Part shown: in pieces, positions 25,235-33,141 of the stretch
How the letters are laid out: every line of letters begins with the position of its first letter
Numbering within the stretch: the first letter of the stretch is position 1
Origin: an uncultured Ruminococcus sp.
Lineage (GTDB): Bacteria > Bacillota > Clostridia > Oscillospirales > Acutalibacteraceae
NCBI GenBank assembly: GCA_902778175.1
Contig: CACYWT010000030.1
Location: 1 to 35,015, forward strand
Direction: 5' to 3'
DNA: 35,015 nucleotides
Position numbers and translations under genes: made by a program
Notes under the pieces: model-generated
What the model saw: only the letters and a program-made list of their open reading frames with translations
The model's database searches: none
Told to the model about the DNA's origin: nothing

Positions 25235-25756
25235 ATGAACAATATAGTAATGTATACAGGAAAATCGGACAAAGCACTGATCAGCGCAGTCAGCCGTGTA
25301 CTTACACAGATGCCGGGTACACTTGTTTCCTGCGGAGGGAGATTCATATGCAGAGGGAGCAAGCCTTTAAGACGGCTTTGCATTATCCGTGACGGTGACA
25401 GACCGCCCGAGGGCAGCATACTTATACTTGGGGATTCTCCGGAATATTTCAGTCCGGAGCTTTTCCCCGAAAGCCCGGTATATATTGTAAACTCACGCAA
25501 TTTACGCGCATTATCCTGTGTATCAGGCAGAAAAGCGATAGTTATCGGCTGTTCATATTCAAGCAGGGACACGCTGAGCATATCGGGAATAATGAACGGT
25601 ACGGCAGCGATAAGTCTGAACCGGAGTCTTGTTTTTGACGGAAAAATAATATATCCTCAGGAAATAATTCTGCACAGCACCGGAAATTATCCCCCCTATG
25701 CCCTGCTTGCCGCAGGTGCGGTTGCGCTTATGACGGGAAGTGACAAGCTCTTTTAG
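25235..25756 (+). CDS. Hypothetical protein (173 aa), conserved-looking
   Basis: I do not recognise a named family. The protein has no signal peptide or membrane segment. It alternates short strands and turns: SILILGDSPEYF, PVYIVNSRNLRAL, RKAIVIGCSYSSRDTLSISGI, then AAISLNRSLVFDGKIIYPQEIIL, ending in a small helix YALLAAGAVALMT. The SRDTLSISGI and SLNRSL...PQE patterns give the impression of a regular alpha/beta domain that I associate, from memory, with unnamed clostridial proteins. A GAGGGAG site precedes the ATG. It is divergent from pyrK and shares 189 bases of upstream region with it. No operon partner is coupled to it. Function unknown. Confidence 0.7.
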   Translation: MNNIVMYTGKSDKALISAVSRVLTQMPGTLVSCGGRFICRGSKPLRRLCIIRDGDRPPEGSILILGDSPEYFSPELFPESPVYIVNSRNLRALSCVSGRKAIVIGCSYSSRDTLSISGIMNGTAAISLNRSLVFDGKIIYPQEIILHSTGNYPPYALLAAGAVALMTGSDKLF

Positions 25757-25797
25757 GGCAATACCGGCGGTACATCGGCGTGAACTGACTCCGGCGG

Positions 25798-25826
25798 TTG
25801 ACATTGTTATTGGATTGGTATAGAAT
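25798..25826 (+). promoter_or_regulatory. Sigma-A promoter of the aluminum-resistance-family gene
   Basis: A perfect TTGACA (25798-25803), 17 bases and TAGAAT (25821-25826), with the ATG at 25857 and a GTGGAGGA site between. Confidence 0.85.
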
Positions 25827-25856
25827 GATAATGTAAAAAGAAGTGGAGGACGGAAA

Positions 25857-27119
25857 ATGGATAATTCGTTTTTTGAAATATCAAAGGAAATAAAAGCATT
25901 GGGCGATGAGGCAATGAAAACGATTCGCCCCGTCTTTGAAAGAATAGATGAAATAACAGAATATAACCAGCTGAAAATGCTCAGGGCTTTTCAGAATGCA
26001 AGAGTCAGTGAAAGCCTTTTTGCCGCTTCGACTGGCTATGGCTATGACGACAGGGGCAGAGATGCTCTTGACCGTATCTTTGCTGAGGTGCTTGATACCG
26101 AGGACGCTCTTGTGCGCCATAATTTCGCAAGCGGTACGCATACTCTTACAGTCGCGCTGTTCGGCGTTCTCCGCCCCGGCGATACTATGATCTCGGTTAC
26201 GGGTATCCCCTATGATACCCTGCAGGGCGTTATAGGCATCGGCAAACATTACAGCGGATCACTCAAGGATTTCGGCGTAAATTATAAACAAGTCGATCTC
26301 CTGCCGGACGGAACAGTGGATTATGAAGGAATAAAAAATACCGTCAGACCCGATACAAAAATGGTCTATATACAGCGCTCACGCGGCTATTCCCTTCGTC
26401 CGACACTTCTTGCGGACGATATCCGCAGAATATCCGAAATTGCAAAAAGCATCGCCCCGGACTGTATAGTTATGCTCGATAACTGCTACGGAGAATTTGT
26501 CGAAAAAACCGCTCCCGGAAAATTCGTCGATCTTATGGCAGGATCGCTTATCAAAAATCCCGGCGGCGGTATCGCTCCGACAGGCGGCTATATAGCAGGA
26601 CGCGCCGATCTCGTTGAATCCTGCGCTTACCGCCTGACTACACCGGGAACAGGCAAGGAAATAGGCTGCACCCTCGGTCACAGCCGTGAGCTTTTTATGG
26701 GCGCTTTCAGCGCACCTCACATTACCGGAGAGGCGCTGAAAACCGCTGTATTTGCTGCGGCAGTTTTTTCCAGACTCGGCTTTGAGGTCACTCCGTCGGC
26801 AGATGAACAGCGCGGAGATATCATTCAGGCTATACTTCTCGGCAACGAACAAAGACTTATCAGTTTCTGTCAGGGTATACAGGCTGCTTCTCCGATAGAT
26901 TCTTTCGTTACACCGGAACCATGGGATATGCCCGGCTATGACAGCAAGGTCATTATGGCGGCAGGAGCATTTACTCTCGGATCATCAATAGAGCTTTCTG
27001 CCGATGCTCCGCTGAGAGAACCATATGCGGTATGGATGCAGGGCGGTCTTAATTTCCACAGCGGAAAAACTGCTGTACTCCTTTCCGCTGAGAAAATGAA
27101 AAATCAGTTGTCATCATGA
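25857..27119 (+). CDS. PLP-dependent 'aluminum resistance' / methionine gamma-lyase family protein
   Basis: A 420-aa pyridoxal-phosphate enzyme of the Alum_res family (YnbB-like), related to Cys/Met metabolism enzymes. The N-terminus has KMLRAFQNARVSESLFAASTGYGYDDRGRDALDRIFAEV, typical of the family, then VRHNFASGTHTLTVALFGVLRPGD, and MLDNCYGEF (the Asp contacts the cofactor). The likely PLP-binding lysine lies in DLMAGSLIKNPGGGIAPTGGYI. Members are annotated as aluminum resistance or methionine gamma-lyase, but the true reaction is not well established to my knowledge. Its stop overlaps the next start as ATGA, so the CPBP protease gene is coupled to it. Confidence 0.93.
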   Translation: MDNSFFEISKEIKALGDEAMKTIRPVFERIDEITEYNQLKMLRAFQNARVSESLFAASTGYGYDDRGRDALDRIFAEVLDTEDALVRHNFASGTHTLTVALFGVLRPGDTMISVTGIPYDTLQGVIGIGKHYSGSLKDFGVNYKQVDLLPDGTVDYEGIKNTVRPDTKMVYIQRSRGYSLRPTLLADDIRRISEIAKSIAPDCIVMLDNCYGEFVEKTAPGKFVDLMAGSLIKNPGGGIAPTGGYIAGRADLVESCAYRLTTPGTGKEIGCTLGHSRELFMGAFSAPHITGEALKTAVFAAAVFSRLGFEVTPSADEQRGDIIQAILLGNEQRLISFCQGIQAASPIDSFVTPEPWDMPGYDSKVIMAAGAFTLGSSIELSADAPLREPYAVWMQGGLNFHSGKTAVLLSAEKMKNQLSS

Positions 27120-27733
27120 AAAAACATATCAGCGACAAACGCCAAAAAGGTTTTATCATAACCATTGCCGCAGCATTATCGGTAATAATCCTGCGGAGTA
27201 CGGGAATACTTATTCTCGGCGGAACTGCAGTTTACGGAACTGTATGGTATACCGCTCTTCTGAGCGTTATTTCACTTCTTCCGCCCATGCTTTTCTCATT
27301 TACATACGAAAAGCCTGAGAAAAGAAAAAAAGCAGGGCTTGTTCCTTCGGCGGCAATGACAGCAGCAGCGGTGCTGCTCTGCATGGGAATAAATATAATA
27401 ATATCCCTGTTATCCGGAACGGGAGCAGATGTGCCGCAGTATTCCGATCCCCGGTCATTTGCGGCAGCAGTACTATGCTTATGTCTTTTGCCTGCATTAC
27501 TTGAAGAATTACTTTTCCGCGGTATAATAACAGACGCGCTCTGTCCATGCGGCGAAAAGCTGACGGTGGTTTTGTCCGCCGCGGCATTTGCGATCGTCCA
27601 CAGCGGCGTATATGCAGGTATATATGCATTCTGCGCAGGGATAATACTCGGGATCCTGCGCCTGCGCAGCGGAAGACTTACGGCATCGGCAGCTGCACAT
27701 TTTCTGACAAACCTTATTTCGCTTATTATCTGA
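27116..27733 (+). CDS. CPBP family intramembrane metalloprotease
   Basis: A 205-aa membrane protein with about six hydrophobic segments. It carries the CPBP (CAAX protease and bacteriocin-processing, Abi) motifs: EELLFRG (catalytic Glu pair and Arg), then FAIVHSGVYAGIYAF with the zinc His, and AAAHFLTNLI with the last His. Prokaryotic members process peptides or confer self-immunity to bacteriocins; the substrate here is unknown. The start overlaps the preceding stop by four bases, and no separate ribosome binding site is visible, so it is probably translated by coupling. No bacteriocin gene is next to it. Confidence 0.87.
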   Translation: MKKHISDKRQKGFIITIAAALSVIILRSTGILILGGTAVYGTVWYTALLSVISLLPPMLFSFTYEKPEKRKKAGLVPSAAMTAAAVLLCMGINIIISLLSGTGADVPQYSDPRSFAAAVLCLCLLPALLEELLFRGIITDALCPCGEKLTVVLSAAAFAIVHSGVYAGIYAFCAGIILGILRLRSGRLTASAAAHFLTNLISLII

Positions 27734-27756
27734 TTTTTCTCTCATACTGCTGCGCT

Positions 27757-27785
27757 TTGAACTAAACGGATAATATCATTATGAT
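27757..27785 (+). promoter_or_regulatory. Promoter of tadA and the following gene
   Basis: TTGAAC (27757-27762), 17 bases and TATGAT (27780-27785). A small GCTGCG-A-CGCAGC inverted repeat follows at 27789-27801. The promoter lies inside an in-frame upstream extension of tadA and so supports the shorter start. Confidence 0.65.
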
Positions 27786-27825
27786 CCGCTGCGACGCAGC
27801 AAAACAAATCTTTTCGGGGGTAATT

Positions 27826-28287
27826 ATGAAAGATGAGGAGCTTATGCGTCTGGCAATAAATGAGGCGCAAAAAGCATATGATATTGATGAAGTTCCGATC
27901 GGCTCGGTCGTCGTGAAAGACGGTATCGTTGTCGGCAGAGGTTATAACCGCCGTGAAACAGGCAAAAACGCCCTCTTTCATGCGGAGCTTGCCGCAATAA
28001 ATGACGCCTGCCGTAACCTCGGCGGCTGGAGGCTCTGGCAGTGCGAATTATTCGTCACTCTTGAGCCATGCCCCATGTGCGCAGGAGCGATAATAAATTC
28101 AAGAATAAAAAGAGTTGTCTACGGCTGCGAAGACCCAAAAGCAGGCTCGGTAAAGTCTGTGATCGATCTGTTTGAGCTTCCGTATAATCATAAGCCCGAG
28201 GTAACAGGCGGAATATTAGCTGATGAGTGTTCTGCTCTGCTTTCGGATTTTTTCAGAGAGCTTCGGCGCAAGAAAAACAATTCCTGA
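27826..28287 (+). CDS. tadA: tRNA-specific adenosine deaminase
   Basis: TadA converts adenosine to inosine at the wobble position of tRNA-Arg(ACG). The 153-aa protein has the zinc-deaminase motif HAEL (catalytic Glu) and PCPMCAGAI with the two zinc cysteines, plus VVYGCEDPKAGSV, FELPYNHKPEV and ILADECSALLSDFFRELRRKK, all typical of TadA. The start at 27826 is chosen because GGGGG lies ahead of it, the protein then begins MKDEELMRLAINEAQKAY as in the family, and the promoter is upstream of it. The next gene starts 18 bases later. Confidence 0.95.
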   Translation: MKDEELMRLAINEAQKAYDIDEVPIGSVVVKDGIVVGRGYNRRETGKNALFHAELAAINDACRNLGGWRLWQCELFVTLEPCPMCAGAIINSRIKRVVYGCEDPKAGSVKSVIDLFELPYNHKPEVTGGILADECSALLSDFFRELRRKKNNS

Positions 28288-28305
28288 CGGTTTCGAGGTG
28301 AGATC

Positions 28306-29436
28306 ATGAAAAAATTAATCTGCGCGGCGGCGGCCGCTGTAATCGCTGCGGCTATCTCGGTTCCTGTATGCATTATACCTTTCGCTGCACCCGAAAAAAA
28401 ACCTCAGACTACTCAGACAAGCAAAACGGATTCTTCCGCTGCAAAAAACGACAGCGGAAAAACAAATGAAAAAAAATCCTCGGAAACCCAGTCAAAGGAG
28501 ATCGAAAAATCCCTTAAAACATTCAGCAATACCACAAAAAAATATCATACATATGATATCTGGTTCAGTATCGCCTGCACCGGAAGAATGAAAAAGAACA
28601 GCGCAAACGGCTATTACAAAAAGGGCGAGCTGATACGCATTATCGGCAAATACCGCGACAGTAAAACGGTTATAGTTTACACTACTGGCGACGGAGTGAA
28701 TTATCTCCCGGCTGCCGATATAGAATTTCTGCCAAAGGATTACAAGCCCGAAAAAAACGAGCATTTCAATGATATGCCGACTCTTCCGGCTTCGCAGGTG
28801 CTTGAGGAAACGGCCGTCTATACATGGGAGAAAAGTAGCTTCGGTCTGCCCTGCTATGTTCCCAAGGACGAATACAGCGATGATTATGACAATTCGCTCG
28901 AAGTGAAATACGACAAAAGCATGATACGACGCTACGGACGCCTTGAACGCGATCTTACTATATATAACTCAAACCGCGGCAGTGTGCAGAAAACCACTGT
29001 TCCAAAGGGGGCATATGTTGGTGTGATGGAATACCGCTACGGGGAAATATACGGTTATTTCACACTATACAATAACGGAGGATATTATTCCCTTGCTGAA
29101 TTTATAAATGACAATTGGAAGAAACCTGCTCTTACCCTGATGGACGAGGATTTCAAGCCTTCGTCCAAGGATAAAGTATACGGAATGGACGATGCGACAG
29201 AGATGCGGCGCTATGCACTTGTCGAGCAGGTCAAAACGGACAGGAAAACTGCCATCATGACAGTCACTCCTTCAAAGGAGCCTATGTATATCCGCCTTAT
29301 CGGAAGCGAAATAACTCTGATCAATTTCACACGCGGTCAGAAAATATCTGTTCTTGCAGACGAAGGGAGCAATTACCTTTGCATTTACAATGACAGAGCG
29401 TTCCGCATTTCAAAGAATATAGTCAGGAAAATATAA
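28306..29436 (+). CDS. Secreted or membrane-anchored hypothetical protein (376 aa)
   Basis: I do not recognise this protein. The N-terminus MKKLICAAAAAVIAAA... is a signal peptide or membrane anchor (about 1-28), followed by a Lys/Ser/Thr-rich linker (about 29-75) typical of surface-attached proteins. The rest has many short strands and resembles repeats of small beta domains: a SH3-like impression comes from GRMKKNSANGYYKKGELIRIIGKY and YVGVMEYRYGEIYGYFTLYNNGGYYSLAEF, and from the ending GQKISVLADEGSNYLCIYNDRAF. Such domains often bind peptidoglycan or other wall polymers; this is inference. A GAGGTGA site precedes the ATG and the gene follows tadA by 18 bases. Confidence 0.75.
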   Translation: MKKLICAAAAAVIAAAISVPVCIIPFAAPEKKPQTTQTSKTDSSAAKNDSGKTNEKKSSETQSKEIEKSLKTFSNTTKKYHTYDIWFSIACTGRMKKNSANGYYKKGELIRIIGKYRDSKTVIVYTTGDGVNYLPAADIEFLPKDYKPEKNEHFNDMPTLPASQVLEETAVYTWEKSSFGLPCYVPKDEYSDDYDNSLEVKYDKSMIRRYGRLERDLTIYNSNRGSVQKTTVPKGAYVGVMEYRYGEIYGYFTLYNNGGYYSLAEFINDNWKKPALTLMDEDFKPSSKDKVYGMDDATEMRRYALVEQVKTDRKTAIMTVTPSKEPMYIRLIGSEITLINFTRGQKISVLADEGSNYLCIYNDRAFRISKNIVRKI

Positions 29437-29459
29437 AAAATAAATGATAATTGGTTGAA

Positions 29460-29561
29460 CTATCTATACAATGGTATTTTTGAGTAATTTCTCTGATCCG
29501 GCAGATAGTCAGTAAGAAAATCTGTTATCAAAGATGCAAAATCAGCCGTATTCTTTTTCAT
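29460..29561 (-). pseudogene. Fossil of a tyrosine recombinase N-terminus
   Basis: On the minus strand an ATG at 29561, with GAAGAGG upstream, opens MKKNTADFASLITDFLTDYL, followed by PDQRNYSK. This closely resembles the start of XerC/D-like integrases, whose N-terminal SAM-like domain reads roughly FLxxYLxxQRNYSxNTIxSYR (pattern from memory). After Ser-Lys the expected Asn-Thr-Ile-Val appears only if one base is restored in the A-run (ATACCATTGTA), so a single-base deletion has broken the frame. The reading then ends at TAG and homology is lost before the end of the neighbouring gene. Only about 35 codons survive. Confidence 0.5.
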
Positions 29562-29595
29562 CGAAACATACCTCTTCTATGATAATAAAAATGTG

Positions 29596-29634
29596 CAGGA
29601 GGCCGCCCATTATCTGAGCAGCCTCCTGTTTTAT
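29596..29634. terminator. Bidirectional intrinsic terminator
   Basis: An 8-bp stem CAGGAGGC/GCCTCCTG (29596-29603 with 29621-29628) with a 17-nt loop and T-rich flanks on both strands. It lies between convergent genes and probably ends the large secreted-protein gene on the minus strand. Confidence 0.75.
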
Positions 29635-29650
29635 TATTGTGTGTCAGTTT

Positions 29651-32600
29651 TTATTCAGCGGCTGTTACATTAACAGTAAAGCTCTTGATGTCTGTTTTTC
29701 CTTCAGAGTCTTTTACTACAGACATAACGTCATAGCTTGTTGCTTTCTTCGGTTTGAAAGCTGCGCTCTTGGTCGTATATTCATCGACCATCGGGAGCCA
29801 TTCTGTATTCTTGCTCTTCTTGTAATAGAATGCGTACTTGTATCCTGTTGTGCCGCCTACTATACCGCCGCTTGCAGCGCCCTTGAGGACTATCCTTTCA
29901 CCGACTTTGACCGTCTCGGCATTGACCGTGGTATTGTTGACCAGCGGGTTGCTCAGATCAAGTGTGAACGTCTTGGATTTGATCTTGCCGATGCTGTCCT
30001 TGACGTTGATCATGATGATATATTTTGTTGCCTTGCCGGGGGTGAATTTTGCGCTGGTGGCTGTGCCGTATTTCTTACCGATCTTTGTCCAGGTTTCGGT
30101 CGTGGACTTTCTGTAAAGGAATGCATAGGTGTAACCTGGTACGCCGCCCTCTGCAGCTCCGTAAAGGTTTACTGCCTCACCGACTTTTCCTTCGGTCTCG
30201 ATACGGGACGTGTTCTTAAGCGGATCGTTGAAATAATTATCCTTGTAGCTGTCATTGCAGTTTGAGCAGGTGTGGAGGAGATAACCCGGTTTGCCGTTCT
30301 TCGGCTGAACGATAGTTTCAACATATTCGTGCGGTGTTGCTGGGATAATTGTGTCATTGATATCAACAACGCCGTCATTGTTCAGGTCATCAAGAGGAGT
30401 GCCCTGATCGTCAGAATAGAATTTTCCGTCAGAACCTAAGTAATATTCGATATTACCGCTTGCTGTGCAGTCTGCATCGTTTGCGTTGACCTTGTCGTAG
30501 GTGCGTGTCGCAGCTTCGAGAGCAGCTTCCGCAGTTTCGAGCTTAGCAAGGGTATCAGCGTCGATAAGAGCCTTCTGATCGTTTGTCAGATTATTGTAAG
30601 CTTCTCTTGCCGCTGTGATAGCCTGTGCGTCATTTGCGGTAACTTCTGCGGGAAGGTTGTTGATCATAGCTGTGACGTCGTCAGCTGCTGCTTTGTCCTG
30701 TGCTGCTGCCAGTGCAGTTTCTGCTGCTGTCAGCTTTGCGAGAGTGTTGTCGTCAATGAAGGTCTGCTGCAGGGGGGTAAGAGCGTCATAAGCTGCTCTT
30801 GCGGCTGCGATAGCCTGTGCGTCTGCTGTCGTTACGTTCTGTGCCGCGGGAAGTGCCTCGATCATCGAGATAACTGCCTGACTTTCCTCGGGAACGTCCA
30901 TTGCAACATAGATTGCATTGCAGAACCAGTCATCGCCGCCGTTGTAATCGGGACGGAAGTATACGGTATACTTGGCGTCATCTGTTATCTCGCCGTTAGC
31001 GCCGTAATTATCACCGGGATCGGGGAACCATTTTTTGATCTCACTATTCGCGGCATATACTACCTTGAACTGTGAATCTGTTGTAAGGTCAAGGCCGGAA
31101 AGTGAATATTCGGCTACATCTGTGCCCTCGTTCTTTGTGAGCTTATATGCGTCATCCACTGCCCAGTTTGTCATGGTGCCGATAACATAATAGCTCTTCG
31201 GTACGCTTGTGAATACTGCTGTGTAGGTAACGTCATCGGTTACCTGAGGCAGCGCCTCGTTGAGCGCATAGGTATTTTCGCCGTCGTTCCAGCCTGCGAA
31301 CTCGTAGGTGTTAACTGAGTCCTCTGCCTTTGCGGGTGTTGCGCCGTCATATTTCGGGAGCGAATCATTTTCAACACCCTCGTCCTTTTCAAGCTCTGTG
31401 CCGTCATAGTTATTCCATGTGACGGTGTAGGTGGGCTCTGTGGCTGCGGGAACTGAAAGGGTAAACGTGATCGTGAAGGGGTTATCGTGACTACCGTCAG
31501 CTAACCATCCGCTGAACGGTACGCTTGCAGCCTCGCCTGTCCATGTTCTGCCGCTCCAGCCTTCGCCTGAAAAGCCACTAATATAGCCGCCGGATATTTC
31601 TATCTTTGTGAATTTAGCGCCTTCGAGAGATGTTGTGAAGGTTCCGGATTCGGTTTCATACGCTATGGCCAATTCATAGCCAAAATCCACAATTCCTTCG
31701 CCCGTTACCTGAACGACAGTCTGATCAAAGCTGCCTGTGCTGCTGTCCCATACGACTGTGGTTTCGGTGGTTGTGGGTGTGGTCTGCTTCGGTACAGCCG
31801 TAAATGTTGCTGTGTATTCAGCGTTGGCTGATACTGCCGTTATTTCGGGTGTCCAGCCTGCGAACTCATAGGTGTTTTCATCGTCCTCGGGCTTGGTGGG
31901 TTCGTTGCCGTTGTATTCGGGGGTTGCGCCCTCTGCAACGTCCTCATCTGTTTCAAGAACAGAACCGTCCCAGTTTTTCCATGTGACGGTATGGATGGTA
32001 GGAGGGATATAATAAACAGTTACTTCTTTGATAAAAGTGTACCTGTTTCCGTATGCACGGATGCCGACATTATTTGCAACTATATTATCGCAAGTAAAAA
32101 CTTCTCCGGACTGAGTGCTCATTGTTGTTTTCCCGTTTGCAATTATAATAGGACTTGCATTGTAATTACCACTGGAATAACCTCTTGTCATCACCATCTT
32201 GGTAATTGTTCCGTTGCCTTTTACGGAAACCGTAGACGAATCTGAATAGTCGTTCACCAAAAAACCACTGTTATCTCCCACACTCTGTACAGATATTTTG
32301 ATATCGCCCTGCTCATAAACCGATTTTCTTTGGTTTGTAGCGATGGTTACAGACTGTTCCTCGGGAACGCCCTGCTTTGCGTTCCTCTTTAACTGCGCAT
32401 AGTAGGTCGCGTCGCCTTTGGCTGACGATATTGCGGGATGCCATCTGGAAAACTCGTAGGTGAAATAGTCGTCCTCATTCCTGGTGATCTCTGCACCTTG
32501 GTATGAAGGCATATTTCCGTATTTGACGCTGTCTGTTGCGAGAGTAGTGCCGTCCCAGTTTTTCCAGGTTATCGTGTAGTTTGCGTCCGTGTCTATCGGC

Positions 32601-32791
32601 GCCCCAAAGCCCCAACCGCACTCATAGCAAAACCATTCCCCAATTCCGTCCTCGTATTCGATATCTTCACTACCGCAATATGGGCAAATAAGATGCTGTG
32701 CGTTCGCCGTCATCGGAATGATAGTGAACAGGCTGAGTATCATCATAAGTGACAGAATGATACTCAAAGGTTTTCTTAGTTTTTTTGTCAT
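29651..32791 (-). CDS. Large secreted modular surface protein (1046 aa)
   Basis: A signal peptide (about 1-32, ending TANAQ) is followed by a four-Cys zinc-ribbon-like segment (CPYCG...CYECG). Three copies of an InlB-like beta-grasp repeat (first YTITWKNWDGTTL, then VTWKNWDGSVLETDE, then VTWNNYDGTELEKDE) alternate with two beta-sandwich segments. A starch-binding-like module follows (YYVIGTMTNWAVDD...), then two FIVAR-like helical repeats (LTPLQQTFID, LTNDQKALID), a dockerin-like calcium loop DLNNDGVVDINDTI, a CxxC segment, and two C-terminal Ig-like repeats. No LPxTG or other anchor is visible. Such architectures occur in Ruminococcus extracellular proteins. It may bind polysaccharide or peptide partners; no catalytic domain is recognised. 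The ATG at 32791 is preceded by GGAGG. Confidence 0.85.
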   Translation of the reverse strand: MTKKLRKPLSIILSLMMILSLFTIIPMTANAQHLICPYCGSEDIEYEDGIGEWFCYECGWGFGAPIDTDANYTITWKNWDGTTLATDSVKYGNMPSYQGAEITRNEDDYFTYEFSRWHPAISSAKGDATYYAQLKRNAKQGVPEEQSVTIATNQRKSVYEQGDIKISVQSVGDNSGFLVNDYSDSSTVSVKGNGTITKMVMTRGYSSGNYNASPIIIANGKTTMSTQSGEVFTCDNIVANNVGIRAYGNRYTFIKEVTVYYIPPTIHTVTWKNWDGSVLETDEDVAEGATPEYNGNEPTKPEDDENTYEFAGWTPEITAVSANAEYTATFTAVPKQTTPTTTETTVVWDSSTGSFDQTVVQVTGEGIVDFGYELAIAYETESGTFTTSLEGAKFTKIEISGGYISGFSGEGWSGRTWTGEAASVPFSGWLADGSHDNPFTITFTLSVPAATEPTYTVTWNNYDGTELEKDEGVENDSLPKYDGATPAKAEDSVNTYEFAGWNDGENTYALNEALPQVTDDVTYTAVFTSVPKSYYVIGTMTNWAVDDAYKLTKNEGTDVAEYSLSGLDLTTDSQFKVVYAANSEIKKWFPDPGDNYGANGEITDDAKYTVYFRPDYNGGDDWFCNAIYVAMDVPEESQAVISMIEALPAAQNVTTADAQAIAAARAAYDALTPLQQTFIDDNTLAKLTAAETALAAAQDKAAADDVTAMINNLPAEVTANDAQAITAAREAYNNLTNDQKALIDADTLAKLETAEAALEAATRTYDKVNANDADCTASGNIEYYLGSDGKFYSDDQGTPLDDLNNDGVVDINDTIIPATPHEYVETIVQPKNGKPGYLLHTCSNCNDSYKDNYFNDPLKNTSRIETEGKVGEAVNLYGAAEGGVPGYTYAFLYRKSTTETWTKIGKKYGTATSAKFTPGKATKYIIMINVKDSIGKIKSKTFTLDLSNPLVNNTTVNAETVKVGERIVLKGAASGGIVGGTTGYKYAFYYKKSKNTEWLPMVDEYTTKSAAFKPKKATSYDVMSVVKDSEGKTDIKSFTVNVTAAE

Positions 32792-32841
32792 TTGATTTTC
32801 CTCCAATCTGTAAAAAATGTGTTTTCATTTATAACAGCGTC

Positions 32842-32921
32842 TTATCCGGGTCTGTACGTTGACCACACAGTATGCAGCGCATACTGCCATACACCGCCCA
32901 TGTAATATGACGGACGGATAA
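32842..32921 (-). ncRNA. Candidate structured leader RNA
   Basis: The 350-base gap before the secreted-protein gene contains an 80-base region closed by a perfect 7-bp pair (32915-32921 with 32842-32848) and a perfect 8-bp inner hairpin with loop AGC (32868-32875 with 32879-32886). It lies within the presumed 5' leader, about 50 to 130 bases ahead of the start codon. I do not recognise it as a known riboswitch. The rest of the gap is AT-rich with a possible promoter near 33003. Confidence 0.4.
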
Positions 32922-33002
32922 AACTGCAATTACCGAAATAAGCATATATTACTATGATTTTGAATTGTAATAATACACAGATTTCATCTATATTTTACTT
33001 TA

Positions 33003-33050
33003 ATTATAGCCATTAGCCATTGTTCAAGAGGGGGTTCCAGAATGGAAACT
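33003..33050 (-). promoter_or_regulatory. Possible activator-dependent promoter of the secreted-protein gene
   Basis: On the minus strand a perfect TATAAT lies at 33003-33008, but no good -35 sits 17 bases upstream. Instead AGTTTCCATTCTGG (33037-33050) lies about 30 bases further up. The same 14 bases occur in the opposite orientation at 34632-34645. A poor -35 plus an upstream motif suits activation by a response regulator; LytTR-type control is a guess based on the nearby kinase pseudogene. Confidence 0.35.
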
Positions 33051-33141
33051 TTTTTCGTCATTTCGCAGATTTTTTCTATTGTCGTTTGTGCATAGTGCTA
33101 CAACAGAAATACGGCTCTACTAAAATGCAATCTTAATCAAA

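Noticed and set aside
25756-25768. GGCAATACCG shared with the possible mobile-element end near 34922
   Set aside because: Only ten bases match and the flanks differ, so chance cannot be excluded.
29838-30116. Plus-strand open frames over the secreted protein gene
   Set aside because: They are shadows of a repetitive coding sequence and show no protein features of their own.
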